From contig NZ_JAJOZB010000001.1 of the NCBI RefSeq assembly GCF_023701745.1, positions 1,054,001 to 1,118,000 of the forward strand: 64,000 bases of DNA, given 5' to 3'. A model generated the notes under the pieces. The model saw only the letters and a program-made list of their open reading frames with translations, made no database searches and had not been told where the DNA came from. Positions 45,534 through 54,287 of the stretch are shown here, in pieces. A program made the translations under genes and the position numbers. Within the stretch, counting starts at the first letter, position 1, and each line of letters opens with the position of its first letter. The DNA comes from Streptomyces sp. RKAG293. GTDB taxonomy: Bacteria > Actinomycetota > Actinomycetes > Streptomycetales > Streptomycetaceae.

Positions 45534-46307
45534 ATGACAGAACCACTCCTGGAGGCGCGGGGGGTGACCAAGCACTTCGGTCATGTCCAGGCTCTCCAGG
45601 GCGCTGATTTCACCGCGTGGCCCGGCGAAGTCGTCGCACTCATCGGCGACAACGGCGCCGGGAAGAGCACTCTGGTCAAGACGTTGTCCGGCACCATCAG
45701 ACCGGACGGCGGGCAGATCCTGGTGGACGGCGCGCCGGTGCGGCTGACCAGCCCGCTGGACGCCCGGCGGTACGGCATCGAGACCGTGTACCAGGACCTG
45801 GCGCTCGCCCCGGACCTGGACGCGGCGGCCAATCTGCATCTGGGCCGGGAGCTGTTCCGCGGCGGTCTGCTCGGCCGGCTCCATGTGCTCGACCGGGCGG
45901 CGATGCGCCGGTCGGCCGTCGCGGCCTTCGCCGAACTCGGGGTCGATCTGCAGGATGTGGGCGTCCCCGTGGCGTCCCTGTCGGGCGGTCAGCGCCAGTC
46001 GGTCGCCGTGGCCAGGGCGGTCGCCTTCGCCAATCGGATCATCTTCATGGACGAGCCCACCGCCGCCCTCGGCGTGGTGCAGCGGGGACGGGTGCTCGAC
46101 ACCATCAGACGCGTCCGGGACCGCGGTATCGCCGTCGTCCTGATCAGCCACAACATGCCCGAGGTGCTGTCGGTGGCCGACCGCGTCGAGGTACTGCGGC
46201 TGGGCCGCCGGGTGGCGCGGTTCACCGCCGCGCAGTCGTCGGTCGAGGAACTGGTCGGCGCCATGACCGGGGCACTGGACCCGGCGTCGAACGGTGGCGC
46301 GGCGTGA
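45534..46307 (+). CDS. Sugar ABC transporter ATP-binding protein, single-domain
   Basis: 257 residues with only one nucleotide-binding domain, unlike the duplicated RbsA/XylG type; resembles FrcA. Walker A LIGDNGAGKSTLVK, Q-loop ETVYQDLAL, signature SLSGGQRQSVAVARAV, Walker B IIFMDEPTAALG and H-loop VLISHNMPEV. Carbohydrate-uptake (CUT2) sequence style throughout. Start at ATG 45534 follows GGGAGG-like bases; upstream frame is non-homologous. The stop overlaps the permease GTG. Confidence 0.93.
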   Translation: MTEPLLEARGVTKHFGHVQALQGADFTAWPGEVVALIGDNGAGKSTLVKTLSGTIRPDGGQILVDGAPVRLTSPLDARRYGIETVYQDLALAPDLDAAANLHLGRELFRGGLLGRLHVLDRAAMRRSAVAAFAELGVDLQDVGVPVASLSGGQRQSVAVARAVAFANRIIFMDEPTAALGVVQRGRVLDTIRRVRDRGIAVVLISHNMPEVLSVADRVEVLRLGRRVARFTAAQSSVEELVGAMTGALDPASNGGAA

Positions 46308-47434
46308 AGTCGGAAATGGCGGGACAGGACATGACGGAAACAGGAAAGCCGCGGCTGGAGAAGACGGAAGCCCGGGAGGCGGCACCCACCGGGTCCCCGG
46401 TACCGGCCGGGGACGGCTCGCCGGTGCCCCCGCGGCCGCGGATCACCGTGCCGGAGTGGGCGAAGCGCATCGCGGCGGTCAACGAGGCCTGGACGTTCGG
46501 CGTCCTGGTCCTCCTGGTCGCCTTCTTCACCATCGCCGCGCCGGGCACCTTCCTCACCCAGTACGACATCACCCAGATAGCCACCAACGCCGCGATCTAC
46601 CTGGTGCTCGGCGTCGGCATGACCTTCGTCATCATCGTGGCCGGGATCGATCTGTCGGTCGGCTCGGTCCTCGTGCTCGCCGCCGTGCTGTCCGGCGAGT
46701 ACACCGTGCACCACGGCGGCGCCGAGTCCGGCTGGGGCACCATCACGGTCGCCGCGCTGATAGCCCTGGCCACCGGCCTGGTGTGGGGCGCGGTCCAGGG
46801 CCTGTTGGTGGCCAAGGCCAAGGTGCCGCCGCTGATCGTCACCCTCGGCGGCTTCGGCGCGGCCCTGGGTCTCGCCCAGATCATCACCGGCGGGCAGGAC
46901 CTCACCGGAGCCGTGTCGGGCAAGCTGCAGCACAGCATCGGGTTCGGCAAGCTCTTCGGGCAGATCCCCTGGCTGGTGGTCATCGCGTTCGGCACCACCG
47001 TCCTGTTCGGCCTGATGCTCGCCTACACCCGGTTCGGCCGCTACACGTACGCGATCGGCTCCAACGCGGAGGGCGCGCGCCGGGTCGGCATCTCGGTGGA
47101 CCGGCATCTCGTGCTGGTCTACGCCCTGGCCGGACTGCTGGCCGGGCTCGGCAGCGTGATGTGGCTGGCCTACTTCGGCACCACGTCCATCGCCGGCCAC
47201 TCCACCGACAACCTCAAGGTCATCACCGCGGTCGTGCTCGGCGGGGCCAGCCTCTTCGGCGGGCGCGGTTCGGTGCTCGGCACGGTGATCGGCGTCTTCA
47301 TCCCGGCGGTCCTCACCACCGGCCTGATCATCATCGGCGTCCAGCAGTACTGGCAGGACGTCGCCATCGGCGTGGTCCTGGTCCTCGCCGTCTACCTCGA
47401 CCAGTTCCGCAGGCGCAGCCGCGACCACGGCTGA
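46304..47434 (+). CDS. Sugar ABC transporter permease (RbsC/FrcC-like)
   Basis: 376 residues from GTG at 46304, overlapping the ATPase stop; later ATGs at 46316 and 46331 are alternatives. A hydrophilic Pro-rich N-terminal tail of about 55 residues precedes eight to ten membrane helices. CUT2 signatures: MTFVIIVAGIDLSVGSVLVLAAVLSG, PPLIVTLGGFGAALGLAQIITGG, YTYAIGSNAEGARRVGISVDRH (EAA-like coupling loop) and ITAVVLGGASLFGGRGSVLGTVIGVF. Confidence 0.94.
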   Translation: MKSEMAGQDMTETGKPRLEKTEAREAAPTGSPVPAGDGSPVPPRPRITVPEWAKRIAAVNEAWTFGVLVLLVAFFTIAAPGTFLTQYDITQIATNAAIYLVLGVGMTFVIIVAGIDLSVGSVLVLAAVLSGEYTVHHGGAESGWGTITVAALIALATGLVWGAVQGLLVAKAKVPPLIVTLGGFGAALGLAQIITGGQDLTGAVSGKLQHSIGFGKLFGQIPWLVVIAFGTTVLFGLMLAYTRFGRYTYAIGSNAEGARRVGISVDRHLVLVYALAGLLAGLGSVMWLAYFGTTSIAGHSTDNLKVITAVVLGGASLFGGRGSVLGTVIGVFIPAVLTTGLIIIGVQQYWQDVAIGVVLVLAVYLDQFRRRSRDHG

Positions 47435-47506
47435 CCGCCGGCCCCGAACCCTCCCCCTGCTCCTCCGCTCCCCCTCGGGCCGCACCCTCACAGAAGGATC
47501 TCCGCC

Positions 47507-48487
47507 ATGCACAGAGCCACGAAGTTCGCCGGATGCTGCGCGGTGCTGGCCGTGTTGGCCACCACCGCCGGCTGCAGCAGCGACGACAACGGGTCATCCG
47601 GCTCCGGGAAGAAGACCATCCAGCTGATCACCGGAGTCAAGAGCGACCCCTTCTACATCACGATGGCGTGCGCCGCCCAGGCCGAGGCCGCGAAGGTCGG
47701 CGTGGACCTCAAGACCAACGGCTCGGCGCAGTGGGACGTCGCGGTGCAGCGGCCGATCATCGACTCGGTCGCCGCCACCCATCCGGACGGCCTGCTGATA
47801 TCCCCGGTGGACAGCACCGCGCTGACCCCCTCGCTCCAGCAGATCCAGGGCTCGGGCACCAAGGTCGTGCTCGTCGACACCTCGGTCACCGAGGCCTCGG
47901 TGGGCGTCTCCCGGATCTCCTCCGACAACGAGGCCGGCGGCAAGGCCGCGGCGAAGGCCCTCGCGCAGTTGATGGGCGACAAGGGCTCGGCCATCGTGAT
48001 CAGCGTCAAGCCCGGTGTCTCCACCACCGATGCCCGCATCAAGGGCTTCACCGAGGAGATGCAGAGCAACCACTCCGGGATCACGCTGCTTCCCGTGCTG
48101 TACGACAACGACCTGCCGGCCACCGCCGCGTCGCAGATCCAGGCGACCCTCGCCGCGCACCCCGACCTCGGCGGCGTCTTCGCGGGCAACACCAACACCG
48201 CCCAGGGCGTGTCCACCGGACTGCAGGCCGCGGGCAAGCAGGGCAAGGTCAAGGTCGCCGCGTTCGACGCGGAACCCGACGAGATCACCGCACTCAAGAA
48301 CGGCACCCTGGACGTCCTGGTCGCCCAGGACCCGGGCGGCATCGGCACCCAGGGCGTCGACCAGGCGCTGGCCGCGATCCAGGGCAAGAAGGTGACCGCG
48401 CAGATCGGCACTCCCATGGTCGCCATCACGAAGCAGAACATGACCGATCCCGCCATCACCAAGTACTTCTACAAGTCCGCCTGCTGA
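47507..48487 (+). CDS. Sugar-binding lipoprotein of the ABC transporter (Peripla_BP_4)
   Basis: 326 residues. Lipobox LATTAGC with Cys24 after a short signal. Type I periplasmic fold: IQLITGVKSDPFYITMACAAQAEAAKVGVDLKTN, ATHPDGLLISPVDSTALTPSLQQ, VDTSVTEASVGVSRISSDNEAGGKAAAKAL and FAGNTNTAQGVSTGLQAAG, then VKVAAFDAEPDEITALK. AGAAGGA precedes the ATG. Close to ribose/fructose-type receptors; the ligand may be mannose, given the GH92 neighbour and shared operators, but this is inferred. Confidence 0.93.
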   Translation: MHRATKFAGCCAVLAVLATTAGCSSDDNGSSGSGKKTIQLITGVKSDPFYITMACAAQAEAAKVGVDLKTNGSAQWDVAVQRPIIDSVAATHPDGLLISPVDSTALTPSLQQIQGSGTKVVLVDTSVTEASVGVSRISSDNEAGGKAAAKALAQLMGDKGSAIVISVKPGVSTTDARIKGFTEEMQSNHSGITLLPVLYDNDLPATAASQIQATLAAHPDLGGVFAGNTNTAQGVSTGLQAAGKQGKVKVAAFDAEPDEITALKNGTLDVLVAQDPGGIGTQGVDQALAAIQGKKVTAQIGTPMVAITKQNMTDPAITKYFYKSAC

Positions 48488-48495
48488 TTCCCGGG

Positions 48496-48536
48496 CCGGG
48501 GGCGGGACCTGGGTGTTCACCCGGTCCCGCCCCCGG
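48496..48536. terminator. Hairpin terminator after the sugar ABC operon
   Basis: CCGGGGGCGGGACC pairs perfectly with GGTCCCGCCCCCGG, and the inner GGGTG/CACCC extends the stem to about 20 bp. It begins 8 bp after the binding-protein stop. Confidence 0.88.
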
Positions 48537-48553
48537 TCCCGGCGGCATGGGTG

Positions 48554-48565
48554 GGTAACGTTGGC
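48554..48565. promoter_or_regulatory. LacI-type operator upstream of the lacI-like gene
   Basis: GGTAACGTTGGC around AACGTT (48557-48562), 106 bp upstream of the regulator start; the third copy of the same core, fitting autoregulation. Confidence 0.62.
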
Positions 48566-48670
48566 GCCGCCGGTGCCCGGACCGCACGCGGGGAGTGCGG
48601 AGGGTCCCGCCGGCCATCAACCACGCGTCGGGTTCCGGCACCGCACCGGAACCCGTCGATGAGGAGGCCC

Positions 48671-49702
48671 GTGAAGCGCCCGACGATGAAGGACGTGGCC
48701 CGCGCCGCGGGAGTGAGTCCCATGACGGTCTCCCGTGTCATATCCGGCGAGTCGGCCGTGTCCCCGGACACCACGGCCCGAGTCGAGCAGGCGGTGCGGA
48801 AGCTGGGGTACCAGCGCAACGACAACGCCCGGAACCTGCGGTCGAAGAACCTGGGGACGTCCACCATCGGACTGGTGGTGGACGATCTGGCGAACCCGTT
48901 CTACGCCCTGATGGCGCGGTCCGTGGAGGACGAGGCGCACCGGCGCGGCTATCTCGTCCTGGTCGGCAGCACCAACGACGAGCCGCGCCGGGAGCAGGAG
49001 GTCGTCGCGGCGTTCTGCGCCCGGCAGGTCGACGGGCTGATCCTCGTGCCGACCATCGGCAACCACGGATTCCTCAAGCAGCCCATGGAGGGCGGCACCC
49101 GGGTCGTCTGTGTCGACCGGCCTGCCAAGGGGCTGGCGGTCGACACCGTCACCGTCGACAACCGCGCCGGGGCGAACCGGGCCGTCACGCATCTGCTGGA
49201 CCACGGGCACACCCGGATCGCCTATCTCGGCGACCGGTTCGGCATCTGGACCCAGCGCGAGCGCTACGCCGGCTATCAGGAGGCCCTGGCGGCCCGGGGG
49301 GTGACGGAGGATCCCGAACTGGTCCGGCACGAACTGCGCTCCCAGCCCGACGCGGCCGCGGCGCTGGCCGAGCTGCGTGCCCTGCGCCACCCGCCGACCG
49401 CGCTGTTCACCAGCAACGACCTCATCACCATCGGTGTCATGGACGGTCTCGGCCAGGCCGAGGGCGGTCTGTTCGACCGGATCGCGATCGTCGGCTTCGA
49501 CGACTTCCCGCTGGCCGAACGGCTGAGCCCGCCGCTGACGGTGGTGAGCCAGGACCCGGTGGCACTCGGCAGCACCGCGGCGAACCTGCTCTTCTCCCGG
49601 ATCGACGGCGACCGCTCGGCGCCGCGTTCGGTGATCCTGCTGACCCGTTTCATCGTCCGCGGGTCGGGCGAGACTCGGGCCGACGGGCGCCGGCCCGTCT
49701 GA
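48671..49702 (+). CDS. LacI-family transcriptional regulator
   Basis: 343 residues. The DNA-binding head is MKDVARAAGVSPMTVSRVISGESAVSPDTTARVEQAVRKLGYQRN with hinge ARNLRSKNLGTSTIGLVVDD. The sugar-binding core has NPFYALMARSVEDEAHRRGY, DGLILVP, VDRPAKG, VTVDNRAGANRAVTHLLDHGHTRIAYLG and VGFDDFPLAERLSPPLTVVSQDP. GTG at 48671 has GAGGAGG just upstream; ATGs at 48659 and 48686 are alternatives. Likely represses GH92, the ABC operon and itself through AACGTT-centred sites. Confidence 0.93.
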   Translation: MKRPTMKDVARAAGVSPMTVSRVISGESAVSPDTTARVEQAVRKLGYQRNDNARNLRSKNLGTSTIGLVVDDLANPFYALMARSVEDEAHRRGYLVLVGSTNDEPRREQEVVAAFCARQVDGLILVPTIGNHGFLKQPMEGGTRVVCVDRPAKGLAVDTVTVDNRAGANRAVTHLLDHGHTRIAYLGDRFGIWTQRERYAGYQEALAARGVTEDPELVRHELRSQPDAAAALAELRALRHPPTALFTSNDLITIGVMDGLGQAEGGLFDRIAIVGFDDFPLAERLSPPLTVVSQDPVALGSTAANLLFSRIDGDRSAPRSVILLTRFIVRGSGETRADGRRPV

Positions 49703-49709
49703 CATACCG

Positions 49710-49746
49710 GGTGTGGGCCGTACCTCGCTGAGGGACGGCCCACACC
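49710..49746. terminator. Hairpin terminator after the LacI-type gene
   Basis: GGTGTGGGCCGT and ACGGCCCACACC form a perfect 12-bp stem with a 13-nt loop, 8 bp after the stop. Confidence 0.82.
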
Positions 49747-49899
49747 GGTCCGCCGCCGGGCCCCCACCCGGATGACGGACGATCAGGCGGCGCGGGCCCG
49801 GAACGCGGCCGCGCTGTGCGCGCTCGCTCGGGCCGATGACACGCACCTCTGGTCCAGACATCCCCGACCCTACGAGCCGATCCGCAGCAAGTCCATGAC

Positions 49900-50271
49900 T
49901 TGACGCAAAACATCGATCGCTGCCCGCAAGGTTGTGAGTTGGCCCGGGCCTCGGCTCTCTCAGCCTCCAGCGTGACCACGCGCCTCATCGCCGCCGTCAC
50001 CACGTCCCCTGACACCTCACGTCAGCGGGCCGCGCCCACCCTGCTGGACCGGCTGACCGCCCGCGAACGGGAGGTCGCACTCGCGGTCAGCGAGGGTCTG
50101 ACGAACTCGGAGATCGCCGCATCGCTCTCCATGGGCGTGGCCACCGTCAAGACACACGTCGGCAGCGTGTTCGCCAAGCTGGGGGTCTCGAACCGGGTCC
50201 AGGTCGCACGCTGCGTGCACGACGCCGGGACCGGACCCGGTACCGAATGCGATCAGGGCTCGTGGGTGTAG
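49900..50271 (+). pseudogene. LuxR/NarL response-regulator fragment (helix-turn-helix only)
   Basis: The frame encodes the tail of a NarL-type response regulator: SSVTTRLIAAVTTSP resembles the conserved linker SVTRRLI, followed by a full LuxR domain LTAREREVALAVSEGLTNSEIAASLSMGVATVKTHVGSVFAKLGVSNRVQVARCVHD. The receiver domain that should precede it (about 130 residues) is absent, and the DNA upstream does not encode one in any frame. The nominal TTG start has no good ribosome binding site. Probably a deletion remnant; a stand-alone helix-turn-helix protein starting near GTG 49970 is the alternative. Confidence 0.68.
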
Positions 50272-50630
50272 AAGATGTAGTACGAAGCGGCCGCGGCCGC
50301 CGCGCCGAAGCCGATGCCCATGCCGACGCACCTGAGGATGCTTTCGTCGGTCAGGCTGTGCAGGAATCCGACCGAGCAGCCGGCCAGTGTCCCGTAGGCG
50401 GCGGCGCGCAGCTCGCGCGGCAGGGCCTTCTGCGTTCTGCCGAGCAGGAAGCACAGCACGGCCACGGCGAAGCCGGCGACCACACCGAGCCCGATGTCTC
50501 CGGCGGTGAGCCCCTCGCCCCCGCGCGCGATGAAGGCCGCCCAGACGCCGTAGATCACGCCCAGCGTCACGGGCAGTGCCACCCCGAGCGAGCCCTGGTG
50601 CCGTACCGGCACGGTTGTGGAAGCGGCCAT
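50253..50630 (-). CDS. Small integral membrane protein
   Basis: 125 residues. ATG at 50630 has AAGGAGT seven bases upstream. About three to four hydrophobic helices: VALPVTLGVIYGVWAAFIA, IGLGVVAGFAVAVLCFLLG, AAAYGTLAGCSVGFLHSL and VGMGIGFGAAAAAASYYIF. No family is recognised with confidence. Its 3' end overlaps the LuxR fragment by 19 bp tail-to-tail, another sign that the fragment is not a normal gene. Confidence 0.78.
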   Translation of the reverse strand: MAASTTVPVRHQGSLGVALPVTLGVIYGVWAAFIARGGEGLTAGDIGLGVVAGFAVAVLCFLLGRTQKALPRELRAAAYGTLAGCSVGFLHSLTDESILRCVGMGIGFGAAAAAASYYIFYTHEP

Positions 50631-50877
50631 GACGGAACTCCTTCCGCTGTCTCTCTCCAGGTCACACCCGCACGCGCCGCACGGCAAGTGGATCACCGAG
50701 CACCGCCGGTCCCGCTGCCCTGCTGTCCGGCCCGGAGTCCGGGCAGCCGCCGGCCGGGTGGTGGCCACCCCCGGCGGCGGCTGACTCGTGGGGCGGGGCC
50801 GGCGGAGCGATACTGACCCCGTATGTCAGCGCCGCGCCTTTTGCGCAGGCCGGTCGTCCGGAAGATACGGGGCCCAT

Positions 50878-52413
50878 GTGACCACCGACGGCAAGTCCCC
50901 CGCACCCGTGACCGCCCCACCGGCAGCGTCGCGTCGCTGGTGGGGGCTGGCCGTGCTGTCGCTGAGCCTGCTGGTGGTCGGGCTGGACACCACGATCCTC
51001 AATGTGGCGCTGCCGGCGCTGATCGAGGACATGCAGCCGTCGGCGCTGGAGCAGCTGTGGATCGTCAACGCCTACGCGCTGGTCATCTCGGGACTGCTGA
51101 TCACGATGGGGGCGCTGGGCGACAGGACCGGGCGCCGCAGGCTGCTGATGGCGGGTCTGGTGGTCTTCGGCGCCGCTTCGGGGCTCGCGGTGGTGGCGGG
51201 CGATCCGCTGGGGCTGATCGGGGCGCGGGCGCTGCTGGGTCTGGGCGGCGCGATGATCATGCCCGCGACCCTGTCGATCCTGCGCAACCTCTTCCACGAC
51301 CCCGACGAGCGCACCAGGGCGATCACCATCTGGGCCTCGGTCGCCGGGGCGGGCGCGGCGGCGGGACCGATCGTCGGCGGGCTGCTGGTGGAGCACTTCG
51401 GCTGGCATGCGGCGTTCCTGGTCAACATCCCGATCGTGGTGGTGGCGCTGGGCGCCTGCTGGATCCTTCTTCCGGAGTCGTCCAGCCCCTCCACCGCGAA
51501 GTGGGACTGGTGGAGCGTGCTGCTCTCGTTCGCCGGAATGGCCTCCCTGGTGCAGGGCATCAAGATGCTCGCCAAGCAGGGACCGCTGCATGTGACGTCC
51601 GGCGGCATGTTCCTGCTGGGCATCGTTCTGCTGGTGGTCTTCGTCCGCAGGCAGCTGCGGTTGCCCGATCCGCTGGTCGAGGTGCGGCTGTTCACGAACC
51701 GGGCCTTCACCCTGGGGGCGGTGGCCATCGTGCTGGCGCTGTTCGGGATGAGTTCGGTGCTGTTCCTGTTCACCCAGTGGCTGCAGCTCGTCCGGGGTCT
51801 GCAGCCCGCGGCGGCGGGGCTGTGGATGCTGCCCGCCATGCTGTCGATGTTCGCGATGTCGCTGCTGACGTATCCGCTGCTGGCCAGGGTCGCGGCGCGG
51901 ACGCTGATCGCCGGCGGGCTGACGCTGCTCGCGCTGGGAACGGTGCTGCCCATTCTGGAGAGCTCCGACCCGCCGCTGATCGTCTCGCTGGTGTGCGTCG
52001 GCACCGGGGCGAGCATGGCCTTCACCTCGGGCTCCACCCTGCTGATGGGATCGGCTCCCGCCGACCGCGCGGGTGGCGCGGCGGCGATCGAGGAGACCGG
52101 CTTCGAGCTGGGCAACGTGCTCGGCATCGCCTTCCTCGGAAGCCTGGCCACGGTTTTCTACCACGGCGATCTGGTGGTCCCGGCCGGTGTCCCGGCGAAC
52201 GTGGCGGAGCGCGCCAAGGACTCGCTGGGCGAGGCGGTCGTGGCCGCCGGCAGGCTCGGCGGGCCGGACGGCGCCGCGCTCACGGAAGCCGCCAGGACCG
52301 CGTTCACGGACGCCTTCGACACCACCGGGTGGATCGCCGCCGCGGTCCTCGTCGTGTCAGCCGCAGCGGTGATGGTCCTGGCGCCGGCCACCAGATTCCG
52401 CGGCGGCCACTGA
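50878..52413 (+). CDS. MFS drug/proton antiporter, DHA2 (14-TM, EmrB/QacA) type
   Basis: 511 residues, 14 predicted helices. Motif C/D1-like LVVGLDTTILNVALPALIEDM in helix 1, motif A GALGDRTGRRRLLMAGLVVFG, motif B LGLGGAMIMPATLSIL and antiporter motif C IWASVAGAGAAAGPIVGGLL. A 25-residue insert before the last helix (GRLGGPDGAALTEAARTAFTDAFDTTG) matches DHA2 proteins. GTG at 50878 is chosen since homology begins near WWGLAVLSLSLLVVG. Likely exports a hydrophobic compound. Confidence 0.92.
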   Translation: MTTDGKSPAPVTAPPAASRRWWGLAVLSLSLLVVGLDTTILNVALPALIEDMQPSALEQLWIVNAYALVISGLLITMGALGDRTGRRRLLMAGLVVFGAASGLAVVAGDPLGLIGARALLGLGGAMIMPATLSILRNLFHDPDERTRAITIWASVAGAGAAAGPIVGGLLVEHFGWHAAFLVNIPIVVVALGACWILLPESSSPSTAKWDWWSVLLSFAGMASLVQGIKMLAKQGPLHVTSGGMFLLGIVLLVVFVRRQLRLPDPLVEVRLFTNRAFTLGAVAIVLALFGMSSVLFLFTQWLQLVRGLQPAAAGLWMLPAMLSMFAMSLLTYPLLARVAARTLIAGGLTLLALGTVLPILESSDPPLIVSLVCVGTGASMAFTSGSTLLMGSAPADRAGGAAAIEETGFELGNVLGIAFLGSLATVFYHGDLVVPAGVPANVAERAKDSLGEAVVAAGRLGGPDGAALTEAARTAFTDAFDTTGWIAAAVLVVSAAAVMVLAPATRFRGGH

Positions 52414-52564
52414 GTCGGCAACCGAACGAGCCCGGCCCCGGCACCCCGGCCCGGGCGCCCGGCACAGGGCCGTTCGGGTCACCGCGCCCGGGTGGGGTGC
52501 GCCGCACGGGCGACCCGGCCACCGCAGCCGGTTGACCACGGCCCTCCCTGGTACCCCTCCTCCC

Positions 52565-53239
52565 ATGCGACCTTCTCGAAGCACGGCCCACCGGCTCGGG
52601 GCGCTGGCGCTGACCGCCGCTCTTCTCTGCGGCTGGCCCCAGGCCATCGCCGCCGCGGCGCCGGACCCGGCCCTCGACGCCACCGTCGAAGCCGTCCCCC
52701 CGGAGAAGCTGGTCGACACCTACCGCGCCGGCTGTCCCGTGGGTCCGGACGATCTGCGGCTGATCGGGATGAACTACTGGGGCTACGACGGGACGGTGCA
52801 TCCCGGCGAACTCATCGTCCACAAGAACGTCGTCGATCCCGTGGTGGAAGTCTTCACCAAGGCGTTCGCGGCACGTTTCCCCATCGCGCGGATGCAGGTG
52901 ATGGCCGACTTCCACGGCGACGACGAGGCCGCGATGCGGGCCGACAACACCTCGGCGTTCAACTGCCGCCAGGTCACCGGGGATCCGGGGACGGAGTCGC
53001 AGCACTCCTACGGCGACGCCATCGACATCAACACCGTCGAGAATCCCTATGTCGACGTCAACGGCCGGGTCCACCCCGCCGAAGCCGCGGAGTTCCTGGA
53101 CCGCGACCGGTCCGTACCGGGGATGATCCGGCCGGGCGATGTCGTGCACAGCGCCATGCAGGCCATCGGCTGGCAGTGGGGCGGCCGCTGGGACAACCCC
53201 GACTACCAGCACTTCTCCCGGAACGGCCGCAGCTTGTGA
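52565..53239 (+). CDS. Secreted M15-type peptidase (VanY/D-Ala-D-Ala carboxypeptidase fold)
   Basis: 224 residues. Signal peptide RLGALALTAALLCGWPQAIAAAAP, cleaved near residue 32. The C-terminal catalytic domain has zinc-site SQHSYGDAIDIN (His and Asp ligands near residues 147-154) and DYQHFSR (third His near 214), plus YWGYDGTVHPGELIVHKNV and ARFPIARMQVM of the M15 C/4 group. It would trim peptidoglycan peptides. The ATG at 52565 fits the signal peptide; an in-frame earlier start adds a Pro-rich stretch. Confidence 0.87.
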   Translation: MRPSRSTAHRLGALALTAALLCGWPQAIAAAAPDPALDATVEAVPPEKLVDTYRAGCPVGPDDLRLIGMNYWGYDGTVHPGELIVHKNVVDPVVEVFTKAFAARFPIARMQVMADFHGDDEAAMRADNTSAFNCRQVTGDPGTESQHSYGDAIDINTVENPYVDVNGRVHPAEAAEFLDRDRSVPGMIRPGDVVHSAMQAIGWQWGGRWDNPDYQHFSRNGRSL

Positions 53240-53262
53240 CCGGCCCGGAACGGCAGCGGCCT

Positions 53263-53304
53263 GTGACGGGTCGAGCGGTGCAGGAGGAGGACCGGACCCG
53301 TCAC
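53263..53304. terminator. Candidate terminator between convergent M15 and HxlR genes
   Basis: GTGACGGGTC pairs exactly with GACCCGTCAC across 22 bases; the right arm overlaps the last codons of the HxlR gene. Confidence 0.4.
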
Positions 53305-54266
53305 CTGGCCCGGACCGGAACGGGCGCGGCCGGTTCCTCGCCGATGACCTGTACGTCGCTGTCGCACAGCACCTGACGGCATCCGTCGCACACCAACCGC
53401 GGCGCGAAGTCCGCCCCGCAGCCCAGGTGGGTGGAGAGCAGGGCCGGCCCCTCGGGAGCCAGGAACCAGTGCTGACCCCAGTCGATCAGCGTCATCACGA
53501 CGGGGAAGAAGGCGCGGCCCTTCGCGGTGAGCCGGTACGAGCCGCGGCCCGGTTCGCCCGGCAGGGCCTCCAGCACGCCCAGCGCGCAGAAGGTCCGCAG
53601 CCGGTCGGCGATCATCGCCGGCGGGGCACCGAGCCGCTGCTGGAACTCGCCGAATCGGTGCGCGCCGAGGAACGCCGCTCCGAGCAGCCCGACCGACCAG
53701 CGGTTGCCGATCAGGGACATCGTCTCGGGGAACAGCCCGGCACCGCTCTCCGCGCCCGCGGCGCTGCGCCGCCGGGTGGCGCCCGACGGGATGGAGCGTC
53801 CGGCGGCCCCGCTCGGTCCGAGAACGCTGCTCACCTCGCGCGGACGCACCGGCTGCTCGCAGCCGCCGCACACCATGACCGGCTCCATGTGCCGCCCGCA
53901 GCCGCGGTGCCGCATCCACGGCAGCCGCTCGCTGTGCGCGTCGACCCAGCGGTACTCCCAGCCCCAGATGGAGACCAGCACCGGCCAGATCTCCCGCCCG
54001 CGCGGCGTCAGCTGGTACGCGTAGCGGACCGGCCGCTGCTGGTACGCGTCGCGCACCAGCAGCCCCATGTCGGTCAGCCGGGTGAGCCGGGCGGTGAGCA
54101 CCGCGTTCGAGATCGGCAGCCGGTCGTGCCAGTCCTGGTACCGGCGGACGCCCTGCAGCGCGTAGCGGAGGATCAGCAGCGTCCACTCGTCGCCCAGCAG
54201 GCCGAGTGCCACCGCGATCGCGTTCTGCCCGCCGGGCGGCAACCGGGTCGGTGCGGCGTCGTCCAC
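53301..54266 (-). CDS. Tandem HxlR-family regulator with zinc-knuckle segments
   Basis: 321 residues, about three times a normal HxlR protein. Two winged-helix units are present: residues about 15-110 (LGLLGDEWTLLILRYALQGVRRYQDWHDRLPISNAVLTARLTRLTDMGLL) and about 180-275 (MSLIGNRWSVGLLGAAFLGAHRFGEFQQRLGAPPAMIADRLRTFCALGVL). Each is followed by a Cys cluster, CGRHMEPVMVCGGCEQ and CGADFAPRLVCDGCRQ, probably zinc-binding. The duplicate could bind two half-sites as a monomer. GTG at 54266 has GGAGGGAG upstream. It lies 21 bp after the carotenoid-oxygenase gene, so it is likely the local regulator. Confidence 0.87.
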   Translation of the reverse strand: MDDAAPTRLPPGGQNAIAVALGLLGDEWTLLILRYALQGVRRYQDWHDRLPISNAVLTARLTRLTDMGLLVRDAYQQRPVRYAYQLTPRGREIWPVLVSIWGWEYRWVDAHSERLPWMRHRGCGRHMEPVMVCGGCEQPVRPREVSSVLGPSGAAGRSIPSGATRRRSAAGAESGAGLFPETMSLIGNRWSVGLLGAAFLGAHRFGEFQQRLGAPPAMIADRLRTFCALGVLEALPGEPGRGSYRLTAKGRAFFPVVMTLIDWGQHWFLAPEGPALLSTHLGCGADFAPRLVCDGCRQVLCDSDVQVIGEEPAAPVPVRAR

Positions 54267-54287
54267 TCGGCTCCCTCCGCGTTCGCG

